NCBI GenBank assembly: GCA_017475005.1
Contig: JAFVGI010000013.1
Location: forward strand, 1-53,631
Length of the DNA stretch: 53,631 nucleotides
DNA from: Prevotella sp.
GTDB taxonomy: Bacteria > Bacteroidota > Bacteroidia > Bacteroidales > Bacteroidaceae
Direction: 5' to 3'
The position numbers and the translations under genes are program-made. The notes below the pieces were generated by a model. The model saw nothing but the letters and a program-made list of their open reading frames with translations, searched no databases and had not been told where the DNA came from. Positions 1-10,233 of the stretch are shown one piece after another (the stretch's first letter is position 1; the number at the start of each line of letters is the position of its first letter).

Positions 1-24
1 AAACGAAAACGAAAACGAAAACGA
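1..24. repeat. 4x AAACGA hexamer tandem repeat
   Basis: Four exact copies of the hexamer AAACGA run from the first base to position 24, then aata and the ATG of the GH97 gene at 29. The array may continue beyond the window. It occupies the place where a ribosome-binding region would lie, and no other recognisable signal is present there. Confidence 0.85.
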
Positions 25-28
25 AATA

Positions 29-1882
29 ATGTACAAGAGATTTCTTATTTTAAGTTGCATGCTGTGTGCGGCATTGTGGGCTGTTGCTGCCCCAAAGACA
101 GCATCGCCAAATGGGCTTATTGCCATACAGCCAAAGGGTGAAGGATGTGTTATATGCTATCAGAAGCAGCCTGTTGTGGAGATATCAGCCCTTGGATATG
201 AGGGAATGAAACAGGAACAGCTGCTCTTCACTCCTTCTGGCAAGATAAACAGCGATTATATCATGCTTTCCGGCAAGAAGAGGCATTGCATGAATGAGGC
301 AACAGAATATCGTGCAAACCTCGATAAAGGCGTCACTTTAGTGGTGAGATTGTATGATGATGGTGTAGCCTTCAGATACGAATGGCAGGATGTTCCTCCT
401 GTTTCGCAGACAAAGGAAGTGACAACATATAACATTCCTGAGGGCACAAAAAGATGGATGCAGCAATGGGCTGACTCTTATGAGGGATTCTTTCCTCTCA
501 CAACGACCTGTAAGGTGAAAGCCCTGCCTTCATACAGTGCTGTCACAAAGGATGCAGAGGGCAATAACCTCAGGTGGGGATATCCTGCCTTGCTGGAGCC
601 AAGAGACGGAGTGTTTGCACTTATCACAGAAGCAAATATCGAGAGAGGACAAAGTGCTTCATGCCTCTATAACGATGGGGAGAGATTCAAGGTGGTTCCT
701 GACAAAACCTTTGACGAGACAAAGGCAAAGCACTCACCCTGGAGGGTGGTGATAGTCGGAAAACTGGCTGATATAGTAGAGTCAACACTTGTTACTGATG
801 TCAGCGAACCTTGCCGATTGGAAGACACTTCATGGATTCAGCCAGGAGTGGTTTCGTGGATTTATTGGGCAAATAATCACGGTTCCAACGACTGTAATAT
901 AATAAAGGAGTATGTTGATTTGGCTGTCGCCCTGCATCTGCCTTATGTGCTGATAGATGCCGAATGGGACACTATGAAAGACGGAAAAACCATAGAGGAT
1001 GCTGTTGCCTATTCCCTTGAGAAGGGCATAAAGCCGATGATATGGTATAATTCGTCCGTAGGATGGGTTGATGGCGCTCCAACACCAAAGTATCGCCTCA
1101 ACAAGGCAGAAGACAGGGAAAAGGAGTTTGCCTGGTGTGAGAAGATTGGGGTGAAAGGAGTGAAGATAGACTTTTTCTCTGGCGACAACCAGAAGAATAT
1201 GGACTATTGCATCGACTTGCTCGAGAGTGCTGCAAAGCATCATCTGCTGGTGAACTTTCATGGCGCCACTATTCCGAGAGGATGGCAGAGGACATATCCT
1301 CACCTGCTCTCTACAGAAGGTGTCTATGGGGCTGAGTGGTATAATAATGTAGCTACCTTCACCAAGCAGGCAGCCAGCCATAATGCTACACTTCCTTTTA
1401 CTCGCAATGTGGTAGGTCCGATGGATTATACCCCTTGTGCCTTCAGCAATTCGCAGCATCCACATATCACCACCAATGCCCACGAACTGGCTCTGACAGT
1501 ACTCTTTGAGAGTGGCTTACAGCATCTGGCAGACAGGCCTGAGAGTTTCTTGGCACAACCAGAGGAGGTGAAGGATTTCCTTGGAGACTTGCCTGCAGCA
1601 TGGGATGAGACAAGACTTTTGGGAGGATATCCTGGCGAGAGTGTGGTGATAGCTCGCAGAAGCGGCAACACTTGGTATGTAGCAGGAATAAATGGCAGTG
1701 ATGAACCAATAGCGCTAAATTTAGCGATTCCATCGGAACTATCGAAGGCTGCTGCTATAACAGTTTTTGCTGACAAAGAGGACCAGAAGTGGGAAATCTC
1801 CACGCTAAAGAAACTGCCTAAAACAGTGAAACTGCTCCCAAGGGGAGGGATTGTAGTGAAGTTTATAGTTAAAAGTTTATAG
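29..1882 (+). CDS. Glycoside hydrolase family 97 (alpha-galactosidase/alpha-glucosidase)
   Basis: An exported GH97 glycosidase of 617 residues, a usual length for the family. A signal peptide covers about residues 1-20 (hydrophobic core, then AVAA). An N-terminal beta-sandwich is followed by a (beta/alpha)8 barrel carrying WIYWANNHGSND, LIDAEWD and GVKGVKIDFF, and by a small C-terminal beta domain. Asp381 in VKIDFF sits where retaining GH97 enzymes of the alpha-galactosidase type have their nucleophile; inverting SusB-type glucosidases lack it, so alpha-galactosidase is the better guess. Start is the ATG right after the hexamer repeat. A GH95 gene follows on the same strand, so the pair probably trims side chains from one glycan. 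The last residues (VKFIVKSL) are encoded by low-complexity repeat-like DNA. Family confidence is high; substrate is inferred. Confidence 0.93.
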   Translation: MYKRFLILSCMLCAALWAVAAPKTASPNGLIAIQPKGEGCVICYQKQPVVEISALGYEGMKQEQLLFTPSGKINSDYIMLSGKKRHCMNEATEYRANLDKGVTLVVRLYDDGVAFRYEWQDVPPVSQTKEVTTYNIPEGTKRWMQQWADSYEGFFPLTTTCKVKALPSYSAVTKDAEGNNLRWGYPALLEPRDGVFALITEANIERGQSASCLYNDGERFKVVPDKTFDETKAKHSPWRVVIVGKLADIVESTLVTDVSEPCRLEDTSWIQPGVVSWIYWANNHGSNDCNIIKEYVDLAVALHLPYVLIDAEWDTMKDGKTIEDAVAYSLEKGIKPMIWYNSSVGWVDGAPTPKYRLNKAEDREKEFAWCEKIGVKGVKIDFFSGDNQKNMDYCIDLLESAAKHHLLVNFHGATIPRGWQRTYPHLLSTEGVYGAEWYNNVATFTKQAASHNATLPFTRNVVGPMDYTPCAFSNSQHPHITTNAHELALTVLFESGLQHLADRPESFLAQPEEVKDFLGDLPAAWDETRLLGGYPGESVVIARRSGNTWYVAGINGSDEPIALNLAIPSELSKAAAITVFADKEDQKWEISTLKKLPKTVKLLPRGGIVVKFIVKSL

Positions 1883-1921
1883 TGAAGAGTGACCCCACCC
1901 CGACCCTCCCAAGGGGAGGGA
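1835..1921. repeat. 16-bp direct repeat with G/C hairpin, partly coding
   Basis: CTCCCAAGGGGAGGGA occurs at 1835-1850, inside the end of the GH97 gene, and again at 1906-1921 in the intergenic region. The second copy can fold as CCCTCCC-AA-(G)GGGAGGG. Between and after them lie low-complexity stretches such as agtttatagttaaaagttt and gtcaaaagtcaaaggtcaaa. This looks like a small dispersed-repeat patch rather than a terminator, since no T-run follows. Confidence 0.7.
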
Positions 1922-1991
1922 GGAGTTAGGAGTCAAAAGTCAAAGGTCAAAGGTTAAGTGCTTGCGGCTTTCAATGTTCAATATAATAAAT

Positions 1992-4505
1992 ATGGGAAAG
2001 AAGTTTCTTTTGAGTATTGTGTTGGTTGGTGTGGCTTTTGTGGCTGGGGCGCAGGAGCATCAGTTGTGGTATTCTCGTCCTGCCAGTCATTGGCTGGAGG
2101 CTCTCCCTGTTGGAAACAGCATCTTGGGAGCAATGGTTTATGGAGGAACCAATGATGAGGAGATACAGCTGAATGAGGAAACCTTCTGGAGTGGAGAGCC
2201 TCATAATAACAACAGCCACGAATCGCTGGCATACTTGCCGGAAGTGAGAAAACTGATTTTCGAAGGCAAGGAAGGTGAGGCTGCAAAGCTATTGGATAAA
2301 TACTTTGTAAAAGGTCCTCATGGAATGCGTTTTCTGCCTTTAGGAAGTCTGAAGCTGCATTTCGGACACAAGGATGTGACAGATTACAAGAGAACCCTGA
2401 ATCTTGCAAATGCCACAGCAACAACGAGTTACGTCTGCAAAGGGGTGAAGTATGAAAGAACAGTTTTCGCTTCACAGACAGATAGTGTTATCATCATTCA
2501 CCTGAAGGCAAACAAGAAGGATGCCATCAGTTTCACGATGTCGTTTGGCAGCCAGATGCCATATACTACAAAAACCCAGCATACCTGCCAATGTGCCTTG
2601 ACCAGTGGTTCAGGAAACTGTGGAGGACGACTCTTTGCAACAGTTCAGGGAGTAGAGCAGGAAGGTATCAAGGCCGGTTTGGCAGCACAATGTCATGCAA
2701 GCATGAGGGTAGAGGGCAAGAATGCTGGTGTCACTTATCCTGACAACAGCATAGTAGTGAAGGATGCTACAGAGGTGACAATATACATCTCTGCTGCCAC
2801 GAATTTCGTGAATTATCACGATATCAGCGGCAATGCGGAAGCAAAGAACAAAGCTCGCCTGAACCTGGCAGAGCAGAAACGATTCCCGGAACTCCTGAAG
2901 CGACATATCGCAAAGTATCAGGAGCAGTATAACAGGGTGAGTTTAAATCTGAGTAATCAGAATAATCTGAAAAATCTTCCTACTGACGAACGCCTTGCAA
3001 AATTTGATGGTTCGGACCTCGATATGGTATCTCTTATGATGCAGTATGGCAGATATCTCCTTATCTCTTCTTCACAGCCGGGAGGGCAGCCAGCCAACCT
3101 GCAGGGAGTGTGGAACGACAAGAAGAATGCCCCTTGGGATTCAAAATATACCATCAATATCAATGCCGAGATGAACTACTGGCCAGCGTTGGTAGGCAAT
3201 CTGGCAGAGACACAGCAGCCTTTATTCTCTATGGTGAAAGACCTCAGCCAGACAGGAGCAGAGACAGCAAAGACGATGTATGGCTGTGGTGGATGGATGG
3301 CACATCATAATACGGACATCTGGAGAATAGCAGGTCCTGTGGATGGTACTCCTTGGGGAATGTTCCCAACAGGTGGTGCCTGGCTGACAACACATATATG
3401 GCAGCATTATCTCTTTACTGGCGACAAGGATTTTCTTAGGGAATACTATCCTGTAATGAAGGGAGCAGCAGACTTCCTTGTTGACTATATGCAGGAATAT
3501 CCCAAGACAGGTGAGGTAAAGCAGGCTGCTGGCTGGGTGATGACTGTTCCGACAGTATCTCCGGAACATGGGCCTATGGGCAAGGGTACCAATGTGACTG
3601 CCGGCTCTACAATGGATAACCAGATAGCCTTCGATGTGCTTTCAGCAGTGACAGAAGCCGCCAAAATCTTGGGTAAAGAAGATTCTTCACTATTCAATAT
3701 TCACTATTCACTTCAGAATCTGCCACCAATGCAGGTAGGAAAATATGGCCAGCTGCAGGAGTGGATAATAGATGCTGACGATCCAAAGGACGAACATCGC
3801 CACATCTCACATCTCTATGGCTTGTATCCTTCTAACCAGATTTCTCCTTATTCTCATCCAGAGTTGTTTGCTGCGGCCCTGAACACCTTGAAGCAGCGTG
3901 GAGATATGGCAACAGGATGGAGCCTTGGATGGAAGACAAACTTCTGGGCAAGGATGCTGGATGGCAATCATGCTTTCCAGATAATAAAGAATATGCTTCA
4001 TATCTTGCCTTCTGACGCAGAGGCAAGAAATTATCCTGAAGGCAGGACATATCCTAATCTCTTTGATGCCCATCCACCATTCCAGATAGACGGAAACTTT
4101 GGTGTTTCGGCAGGCATCTGCGAGATGTTGCTGCAAAGTCATGATGGAGCCTTGCATCTGTTGCCTGCTCTTCCTGACAGTTGGCAGGAAGGAAAGGTTA
4201 GCGGATTGCGTGGACGAGGCGGTTTCATCGTAGAAGAAGAGTGGAAAAACGGCAATCTGAGTTCTGCAACAGTACAATCTACCATTGGTGGAGTGTTGAG
4301 GCTTCGCTCCTATGTGCCGCTGAAGGGTAAAGAACTGAAGGAGGCAAAAGGTGCTTGTCCTAATGCCCTGATGGCTCCTGCCGAGATACGCAAACCTTTA
4401 ACAGCTGCCCAGATTTCTCAGTCAGAAACACCAAAACTGAAGAAGGTTTATGAGTATGATATCACTACGGAAGCAGGAAAAACCTACAAATTCTCGGCTC
4501 AGTAG
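1992..4505 (+). CDS. Glycoside hydrolase family 95 alpha-L-fucosidase/galactosidase
   Basis: An exported GH95 enzyme, 837 residues from the ATG at 1992. An in-frame TTG at 1962 would put ten residues before a good signal peptide ([13 protein letters not shown]...AGAQ), so 1992 is preferred. The N-terminal beta domain begins with the family pattern [15 protein letters not shown], followed by an (alpha/alpha)6 barrel. Key motifs are NAEMNYWP (the Asn pair that activates water), TVSPEHGP with Glu525 as likely general acid, and QIDGNFG. Members remove terminal alpha-1,2-fucose or alpha-L-galactose from host or plant glycans by inversion. About residues 565-574 ([10 protein letters not shown]) are encoded by a repeat-like stretch at 3685-3713 that seems to replace normal family sequence. 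The gene follows the GH97 gene by 109 bp. Confidence 0.95.
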   Translation: MGKKFLLSIVLVGVAFVAGAQEHQLWYSRPASHWLEALPVGNSILGAMVYGGTNDEEIQLNEETFWSGEPHNNNSHESLAYLPEVRKLIFEGKEGEAAKLLDKYFVKGPHGMRFLPLGSLKLHFGHKDVTDYKRTLNLANATATTSYVCKGVKYERTVFASQTDSVIIIHLKANKKDAISFTMSFGSQMPYTTKTQHTCQCALTSGSGNCGGRLFATVQGVEQEGIKAGLAAQCHASMRVEGKNAGVTYPDNSIVVKDATEVTIYISAATNFVNYHDISGNAEAKNKARLNLAEQKRFPELLKRHIAKYQEQYNRVSLNLSNQNNLKNLPTDERLAKFDGSDLDMVSLMMQYGRYLLISSSQPGGQPANLQGVWNDKKNAPWDSKYTININAEMNYWPALVGNLAETQQPLFSMVKDLSQTGAETAKTMYGCGGWMAHHNTDIWRIAGPVDGTPWGMFPTGGAWLTTHIWQHYLFTGDKDFLREYYPVMKGAADFLVDYMQEYPKTGEVKQAAGWVMTVPTVSPEHGPMGKGTNVTAGSTMDNQIAFDVLSAVTEAAKILGKEDSSLFNIHYSLQNLPPMQVGKYGQLQEWIIDADDPKDEHRHISHLYGLYPSNQISPYSHPELFAAALNTLKQRGDMATGWSLGWKTNFWARMLDGNHAFQIIKNMLHILPSDAEARNYPEGRTYPNLFDAHPPFQIDGNFGVSAGICEMLLQSHDGALHLLPALPDSWQEGKVSGLRGRGGFIVEEEWKNGNLSSATVQSTIGGVLRLRSYVPLKGKELKEAKGACPNALMAPAEIRKPLTAAQISQSETPKLKKVYEYDITTEAGKTYKFSAQ

Positions 4506-4538
4506 ATTGTAAAAAAAACATAAAAAAAGGGTGTATAA

Positions 4539-4570
4539 TTTGCATACCTCATATAAAATGATTAAATTTG
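4539..4570 (+). promoter_or_regulatory. Promoter of pnp (TTTG-N20-TAnnTTTG)
   Basis: TTTG at 4539-4542 and TAAATTTG at 4563-4570 are separated by exactly 20 bp, the Bacteroidetes -33/-7 arrangement. Transcription should begin near 4575, giving a leader of about 65 nt before pnp. Confidence 0.75.
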
Positions 4571-4588
4571 CGCAATTTAATGTATTTT

Positions 4589-4605
4589 TATGGGGGAAAC
4601 CCATA
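4589..4605 (+). promoter_or_regulatory. Hairpin in the pnp leader
   Basis: TATGGG (4589-4594), loop GGAAA, CCCATA (4600-4605) form a perfect 6-bp stem near the predicted 5' end of the pnp mRNA. In E. coli, pnp autocontrol works through a 5' leader stem-loop; whether this one acts similarly is a guess. Confidence 0.45.
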
Positions 4606-4639
4606 TTTGATGTTTCAGTAAAAACAATAAAGAAAACAG

Positions 4640-6901
4640 ATGAATGTAATTACAAAGACGGTCTCTCTGCCTGATGGTCGTACCATCACCATTGAGACAG
4701 GAAAGTTGGCGAAGCAGGCTGATGGTAGCTGTACCCTGAGAATGGGAAATACTGTGCTTCTCGCCACTGTCTGTGCAGCAAAGGACGCAGTGCCTGGCAC
4801 AGATTTCATGCCACTGCAGGTAGAATATCGTGAGCAGTATGCTGCTGCTGGACGTTTCCCTGGTGGTTTCACAAAACGTGAGGGAAAAGCTAATGATGAT
4901 GAGATTCTCACATGTCGTCTCGTGGACCGCGCTCTGCGCCCACTGTTCCCAAGCGATTTTCATGCAGAAGTATTCGTAAACGTTATTTTGTTCAGTGCCG
5001 ATGGTGTAGATCAGCCTGATGCTCTCGCTGGTTTCGCTGCTTCATGTGCTCTGGCTTGTTCAGATATCCCCTTCGAGTGTCCTATCTCTGAGGTACGAGT
5101 AGCTCGCATAGGTGGAGAGTTTGTCATCAATCCTACAAAGGCTCAGATGGCTGATGCTGATATGGACCTGATGGTGGGTGCCACAAAGGACAACATCATG
5201 ATGGTAGAAGGTGAGATGAACGAAGTGCAGGAGGTTGACTTGCTGAATGCCCTCAAGGCTGCTCACGAGGCTATCAAGCCAATGTGTGTTATGCAGGAGG
5301 AGCTGATGAAGGAACTCGGCACAGATGTTAAGCGTGAGTATTGCCACGAGGTAAATGACGACGAGCTGAAGGAGCAGGTTAAGACAGAGTGCTACCAGAA
5401 GGCTTATGACGTTGTGAAGCAGGCTCTTGAGAAGCATGAGCGTGCTGATGCTTTCGAGAAAATCAAGGAAGACTTCAAGGAGGCTTATGCTGCTGCTCAC
5501 ACAGACCTCACAGAGGACGAGCTGGAAGAGAAGAAGGCTCTTGTTGACAAGTACTATCATGATGTAGAGCGCGATGCTATGCGTCGTTGTATCCTCGATG
5601 AGGGTGTGCGTCTCGATGGACGTAAGACAACAGATATCCGCCCAATATGGTGTGAGGTATCTCCATTGCCAATGCCTCACGGAAGCTCTATCTTCACTCG
5701 TGGTGAAACACAGTCTCTGTCAACAGTAACACTCGGTACAAAGCTTGACGAGAAACTCGTTGACGATGTTCTGGAGCGTTCTTATCAGAAGTTCCTGTTG
5801 CACTATAACTTCCCTCCTTTCTGTACTGGCGAAGCAAAGGCACAGAGAGGTGTAGGACGTCGTGAGATAGGTCACGGACACCTTGCATGGAGAGGTTTGA
5901 AGGGTCAGATTCCTGCTGACTTCCCTTACACAGTTCGTGTAGTGAGCCAGATACTGGAGTCTAACGGTTCTTCTTCTATGGCTACCGTTTGTGCCGGCAC
6001 ACTCGCCCTGATGGATGCTGGTGTTCCAATGAAGAAGCCTGTTTCTGGTATCGCAATGGGTCTTATCAAGAACCCAGGGGAGGATAAGTATGCAGTACTT
6101 TCTGATATCCTTGGTGATGAGGATCACCTTGGCGATATGGACTTTAAGACTACTGGAACAAAGGATGGTCTTACTGCAACACAGATGGATATCAAGTGTG
6201 ACGGCTTGTCATACGAAATATTGGAGAAGGCTCTGGCACAGGCTAAGGCTGGTCGTGAGCACATCCTTGGATGTATCACAGATACTATTGCTGAGCCAAG
6301 AGCAGAACTCAAGCCACAGGTACCTCGCATCGAGCAGATAGAGATTCCTAAGGAGTTCATCGGTGCTGTGATTGGCCCTGGTGGTAAGATTATCCAGCAG
6401 ATGCAGGAAGATACTGGTGCTACTATCACTATCGATGAAGAAGATGGTGTAGGAAAGGTACAGGTAAGCGCTCCTAACAAGGATGCCATCAATGCTGCTC
6501 TTGCTAAGATTAAGGCTATCGTAGCAGTACCAGAAGTTGGTGAGGTATATGAGGGAACAGTTCGTTCTGTTATGCCTTACGGTTGCTTCGTAGAGATTCT
6601 GCCAGGAAATGATGGCTTGCTCCATATCTCAGAAATTGACTGGAAGCGCCTTGAGACAGTAGAAGAAGCTGGCATCAAGGAGGGCGACAAGATAACAGTT
6701 AAGCTGGTGGAGATTGACTCAAAGACTGGTAAGTATAAACTCTCAAGAAAGGTGCTCCTGCCAAAGCCAGAAGGTTATGTAGAGCCACAGCGCAGACCTG
6801 CACGTCCTGAACGAGGCGAAAGAAGAGACAGAAAGTCTCGTCCAACACGCTTCAATGAAGGACAGAAGCCAGCAGAAGAGGCTCCAAAGACTGAAGAATA
6901 A
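4640..6901 (+). CDS. pnp: Polyribonucleotide nucleotidyltransferase (PNPase)
   Basis: PNPase degrades RNA from the 3' end phosphorolytically, releasing nucleoside diphosphates, and acts as a trimer in the cytoplasm. All domains are present in 753 residues: first RNase PH-like domain ([19 protein letters not shown]), an alpha-helical linker rich in Glu/Lys (about 230-310), second RNase PH domain (RGETQSL, TSGT-like [14 protein letters not shown]), a KH domain with the GxxG loop in [10 protein letters not shown], and an S1 domain ([19 protein letters not shown]). The tail is basic, then acidic and proline-rich, and probably disordered. It has its own promoter and a leader hairpin. The flippase gene follows 35 bp later and may be cotranscribed. 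Confidence 0.98.
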   Translation: MNVITKTVSLPDGRTITIETGKLAKQADGSCTLRMGNTVLLATVCAAKDAVPGTDFMPLQVEYREQYAAAGRFPGGFTKREGKANDDEILTCRLVDRALRPLFPSDFHAEVFVNVILFSADGVDQPDALAGFAASCALACSDIPFECPISEVRVARIGGEFVINPTKAQMADADMDLMVGATKDNIMMVEGEMNEVQEVDLLNALKAAHEAIKPMCVMQEELMKELGTDVKREYCHEVNDDELKEQVKTECYQKAYDVVKQALEKHERADAFEKIKEDFKEAYAAAHTDLTEDELEEKKALVDKYYHDVERDAMRRCILDEGVRLDGRKTTDIRPIWCEVSPLPMPHGSSIFTRGETQSLSTVTLGTKLDEKLVDDVLERSYQKFLLHYNFPPFCTGEAKAQRGVGRREIGHGHLAWRGLKGQIPADFPYTVRVVSQILESNGSSSMATVCAGTLALMDAGVPMKKPVSGIAMGLIKNPGEDKYAVLSDILGDEDHLGDMDFKTTGTKDGLTATQMDIKCDGLSYEILEKALAQAKAGREHILGCITDTIAEPRAELKPQVPRIEQIEIPKEFIGAVIGPGGKIIQQMQEDTGATITIDEEDGVGKVQVSAPNKDAINAALAKIKAIVAVPEVGEVYEGTVRSVMPYGCFVEILPGNDGLLHISEIDWKRLETVEEAGIKEGDKITVKLVEIDSKTGKYKLSRKVLLPKPEGYVEPQRRPARPERGERRDRKSRPTRFNEGQKPAEEAPKTEE

Positions 6902-6936
6902 TTGTTAAAAACGATTCCTAGAAAATTGAAGTGTTT

Positions 6937-8466
6937 ATGGCTTCAATGAAAAGTCTTGCTAAGGATACCGCTATATACGGACTTAGCAGCATAGTCGGAA
7001 GATTCCTAAACTACCTACTCGTACCGCTTTACACTCATGTGTTGGCGGTACAGAGTGGGGGTTATGGTATAGTGACCAACCTATATGCCTATGTGGCATT
7101 GATATTGGTGATACTGACCTTCGGAATGGAGACCACATTCTTCCGATTTTCTAATAAGGATGATGAAAACCCTCATACGGTTTTTTCAACATCTTTCGTG
7201 ATGGTCACGACATTATCGGTGATTTTCTTTGCTTTTGTTTTCTTGTTTATCGAAGGAATCGCTGATTTCATGGGTTATGTAGGGAGTGAGAACTATATAT
7301 TGATGATGACCTGTGTAGTATGTTTGGATGCTATTCAGGCAATACCTTTTTCCTACCTTAGATATAAAAAGAATGCTATAAAGTTTGCTTCGCTGAAGCT
7401 GCTTTTCATTATAATGAACATCTCTCTGAACCTGCTGTATTTCGTAGTATTGGGAAAGACAGATGTCTTTTATGTGTTCTCCCTGAACCTGGTTTGTACA
7501 GGAATTATCACATTCTTCTTCATTCCAGAGTTCCTGCATGAACACTTTGCTTCAAGACGCTATGCCATAGATCATGATGAACAGCTGAAGATAGTAGATT
7601 TTGCTCTGCTGAAGCGTATGTTCAGCTATTCATGGCCTATACTTGTGCTGGGAATAGCAGGAATACTGAACCAGACAATAGACAAGATGATATTTCCATT
7701 TGTCTATTCGCAGAGTCATCCTGTCGAAGTCGATGAAATGGGAGAAATAATAGCATCACCGGCAGCTGTACAGCTGGGAATATACGGAGCTTGTGCTAAG
7801 ATAGCTATGATTATGGCAATGATAACACAGGCTTTCAGGTATGCCTACGAACCTATTGTCTTTGCAAAGTCAAAGGACGCAGACAAGAAGGAATACTATG
7901 CTACTGCGATGAAGTTCTTCCTCATCTTCACACTCTTTGCCTTCCTGTGTGTAGTGGGCTATATGCCGATACTGCAGCATATCATCGGAGCAGAATATCG
8001 TGAAGGTCTTCGTGTGGTGCCAATAGTTATGGTGGCAGAGATAATGATGGGTGTATATTTCAACCTCTCTTTCTGGTACAAGCTTATAGACAAGACAATA
8101 TGGGGCGCATGGTTCTCGATGGCTGGCTGTATAATGTTGATAGCTGTGAATGTAATATTCATTCCGGAATATGGCTATATGGCCTGTGCATGGGGAGGTG
8201 TGGCAGGATATGGAACAGCAATGGTGCTGTCATATTTCGTAGGACAGAAGAAATATCCAATAGCATATGACCTCAAGGGTATAGGCAGATATGTAGCATT
8301 GACATTTGTCTTCTTCTGCATAATGAATTATACAGATTGGCCTAATACTGCCATTCAGCTTTTCGTAAATACTTGTCTCATACTGATTTATTTGTATGTG
8401 GTATTGAAAAAAGATATGCCCCATGATACGATTTCTCATATCCTTTCTATGCTTCATCTCCGTTAG
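6937..8466 (+). CDS. Polysaccharide (Wzx/MATE-like) flippase
   Basis: A polytopic inner-membrane protein of 509 residues with about 12-14 hydrophobic segments and the N-terminal pattern of the oligosaccharide flippase superfamily (DTAIYGLSSIVGRFLNYLLVPLY is compressed here to its core GLSSIVGRFLNYLLVPLY). Such proteins move lipid-linked glycan intermediates across the inner membrane. I place the start at ATG 6937; a GTG at 6931 is in frame and cannot be excluded. Its last 44 bases overlap the next gene, a heparinase II/III-like enzyme, implying translational coupling. The substrate is unknown; no glycosyltransferases lie nearby. Confidence 0.85.
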   Translation: MASMKSLAKDTAIYGLSSIVGRFLNYLLVPLYTHVLAVQSGGYGIVTNLYAYVALILVILTFGMETTFFRFSNKDDENPHTVFSTSFVMVTTLSVIFFAFVFLFIEGIADFMGYVGSENYILMMTCVVCLDAIQAIPFSYLRYKKNAIKFASLKLLFIIMNISLNLLYFVVLGKTDVFYVFSLNLVCTGIITFFFIPEFLHEHFASRRYAIDHDEQLKIVDFALLKRMFSYSWPILVLGIAGILNQTIDKMIFPFVYSQSHPVEVDEMGEIIASPAAVQLGIYGACAKIAMIMAMITQAFRYAYEPIVFAKSKDADKKEYYATAMKFFLIFTLFAFLCVVGYMPILQHIIGAEYREGLRVVPIVMVAEIMMGVYFNLSFWYKLIDKTIWGAWFSMAGCIMLIAVNVIFIPEYGYMACAWGGVAGYGTAMVLSYFVGQKKYPIAYDLKGIGRYVALTFVFFCIMNYTDWPNTAIQLFVNTCLILIYLYVVLKKDMPHDTISHILSMLHLR

Positions 8467-10225
8467 TGTAGGAGTTTCTGCTCAGCAAACACTCAACAGG
8501 CAGTCTTATGTGGAATATGGCGAAAGCTATCTTTCACAGCCTTGGCCTGCTTTGTCGCGCCAGTCGTTTGCTCGTTTCAAGACTGATGGCAACAGGGTGG
8601 AGTATGAAGGACAGGTGTTTGAACGCAGGCGCCATCTGGCAGCTCTTGCTATGGCAGAGATAATAGAGGGAAAGGGGCGTTTCATCAATGAGATAGTAGT
8701 GGGCATTGACTCTATGATGCGAGAGCCGTGGTGGGGTATTCCTGCTCACTACAGCAAGGCAGAACCGGATTATAATCAGCAGACAATAGACCTCTTTAAT
8801 GCAGAGTCAGCAGCATTGTTGGCTTGGACCTGTAGCAGGTTGGAGCGTCCATTGACAAAGGTGCGTCCTACATTGCCAGCAAAGGTTAGCAAGGAGATAC
8901 ACCACAGAATGCTGCAACCTGTTTTGGGAAGTAAAGACTGGTGGAAGACTGCCGGCATGAACTGGAATCCTTGGATTTGCTCCAACTGGTTGGCTTGCTT
9001 GTATCTTTATGAGAGCGATGAAGTGAGAATGCAGCAGGCAGTAAAGGAGATAGAAGGCTGCATGAAGGCCTTTATAGACAGTTATCCGGAGGATGGCGGT
9101 TGCGATGAGGGAACAGGCTATTGGGACAGGGCTGCTGCCAGTTATTACGAATGCCTTTATCTGCTTGACCTAATCAAGAACGATGAGATGGCAAAAGTCA
9201 CAATGCTAAACTACAAAAGGGACAAAGTGGCCAGGATGGGGGCCTATATATATAATATGTATATAGGAAATGACTATGTCGTAACATTTGCTGATGCACA
9301 TGATAACAAGAGTGCTGTACAGCTGAACATCCTCTTCCCTTTCTCAGAATTTATAAAAGACAAGAAAATGGCCGGTTTCTCCGCATTTATGGCAAAGAAA
9401 GAGAATTTCTGGAGCAATCCGGCTGCGTTATATGCTAAGAGCGGAAACTTCCCAACACTTGGAAGGGAACTTCTGTTGCTACAGAATATTGATAAGCTGA
9501 GCAGGATAAAGGCTGAAGAACCAAAATCGGAGGCTTTCTATCCAAATCTCAATGTAGCAACTATGCGTAGCAAAGGTGGCTTGTTTGTAGCATTCAAAGG
9601 TGGCAATAATGGAGAGAGCCATAATCATAACGACCTTGGAACAATGGAGATTTTTGCTGATGGCAAGCCTTTGCTTATCGATTGTGGAGTAGGGGAATAT
9701 ACAGCTAAGACTTTCTCAAAGGAACGCTACGATATATGGACTATGCAGAGTCAGTATCATAACTGTCCACAGGTAAATGGCTTTAACCAGAAAGAAGGAA
9801 AAGAATACGTTGCAGACTTAGTAATGATAGGTCATAAGCATGGTAAAGAGAAACTTAGCGACAACTATCTGCTGAATCTCACGAAAGCATATCCGGAAGA
9901 AGCAAAGATAGAGGACTACATGCGTGATGTAGAGCTAAAGGGGGAAGAGATAAAGATTACGGATGTCTATACCCTTCAAAAGTTTATTGAGCCCACACGA
10001 CTTTATTTCATGACAACCATAAAGCCTGAACTCAAGAAACAAAAGATAATTCTTGGTAACCACACTCTCTCTTATCAGGATAAGGTTGTTATCGCAAGTG
10101 TTGAAGACTGTTCAGAGCTTCTTGATGATCACTTGAAGGGTATGTGGGGAGAAAACCTATATCGTATCGTGCTGACGACCAAGAAGAAGGAAAAGAAGCG
10201 TGAGATAGTATTGACTATAAAATAA
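8423..10225 (+). CDS. Heparinase II/III-like exported protein
   Basis: A 600-residue exported protein. Signal peptide about residues 1-20 (ISVSVGVSAQ), then an all-helical (alpha/alpha) domain (for example WNPWICSNWLACLYLY, DGGCDEGTGYWDRAAASYY), then a beta-sandwich with the C-terminal heparinase II/III signature GESHNHNDLGTMEIF. Members include lyases for heparin, alginate and other uronic-acid polymers, which cut by beta-elimination. The start at 8423 overlaps the flippase gene by 44 bp. The convergent neighbour operon catabolises hexuronates, which fits a uronic-acid substrate, whereas the flippase link would fit turnover of an own exopolysaccharide. Substrate unresolved. Confidence 0.85.
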   Translation: MIRFLISFLCFISVSVGVSAQQTLNRQSYVEYGESYLSQPWPALSRQSFARFKTDGNRVEYEGQVFERRRHLAALAMAEIIEGKGRFINEIVVGIDSMMREPWWGIPAHYSKAEPDYNQQTIDLFNAESAALLAWTCSRLERPLTKVRPTLPAKVSKEIHHRMLQPVLGSKDWWKTAGMNWNPWICSNWLACLYLYESDEVRMQQAVKEIEGCMKAFIDSYPEDGGCDEGTGYWDRAAASYYECLYLLDLIKNDEMAKVTMLNYKRDKVARMGAYIYNMYIGNDYVVTFADAHDNKSAVQLNILFPFSEFIKDKKMAGFSAFMAKKENFWSNPAALYAKSGNFPTLGRELLLLQNIDKLSRIKAEEPKSEAFYPNLNVATMRSKGGLFVAFKGGNNGESHNHNDLGTMEIFADGKPLLIDCGVGEYTAKTFSKERYDIWTMQSQYHNCPQVNGFNQKEGKEYVADLVMIGHKHGKEKLSDNYLLNLTKAYPEEAKIEDYMRDVELKGEEIKITDVYTLQKFIEPTRLYFMTTIKPELKKQKIILGNHTLSYQDKVVIASVEDCSELLDDHLKGMWGENLYRIVLTTKKKEKKREIVLTIK

Positions 10226-10233
10226 TCAACACC

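Noticed and set aside
830-1483. Long minus-strand open frame opposite GH97
   Set aside because: It lies wholly inside a well-supported GH97 gene, has no recognisable domain, and its composition follows the antisense of that gene.
29-4505. Complete polysaccharide utilisation locus
   Set aside because: No SusC, SusD or sensor-regulator gene is adjacent in the window; only the two glycosidases are present.
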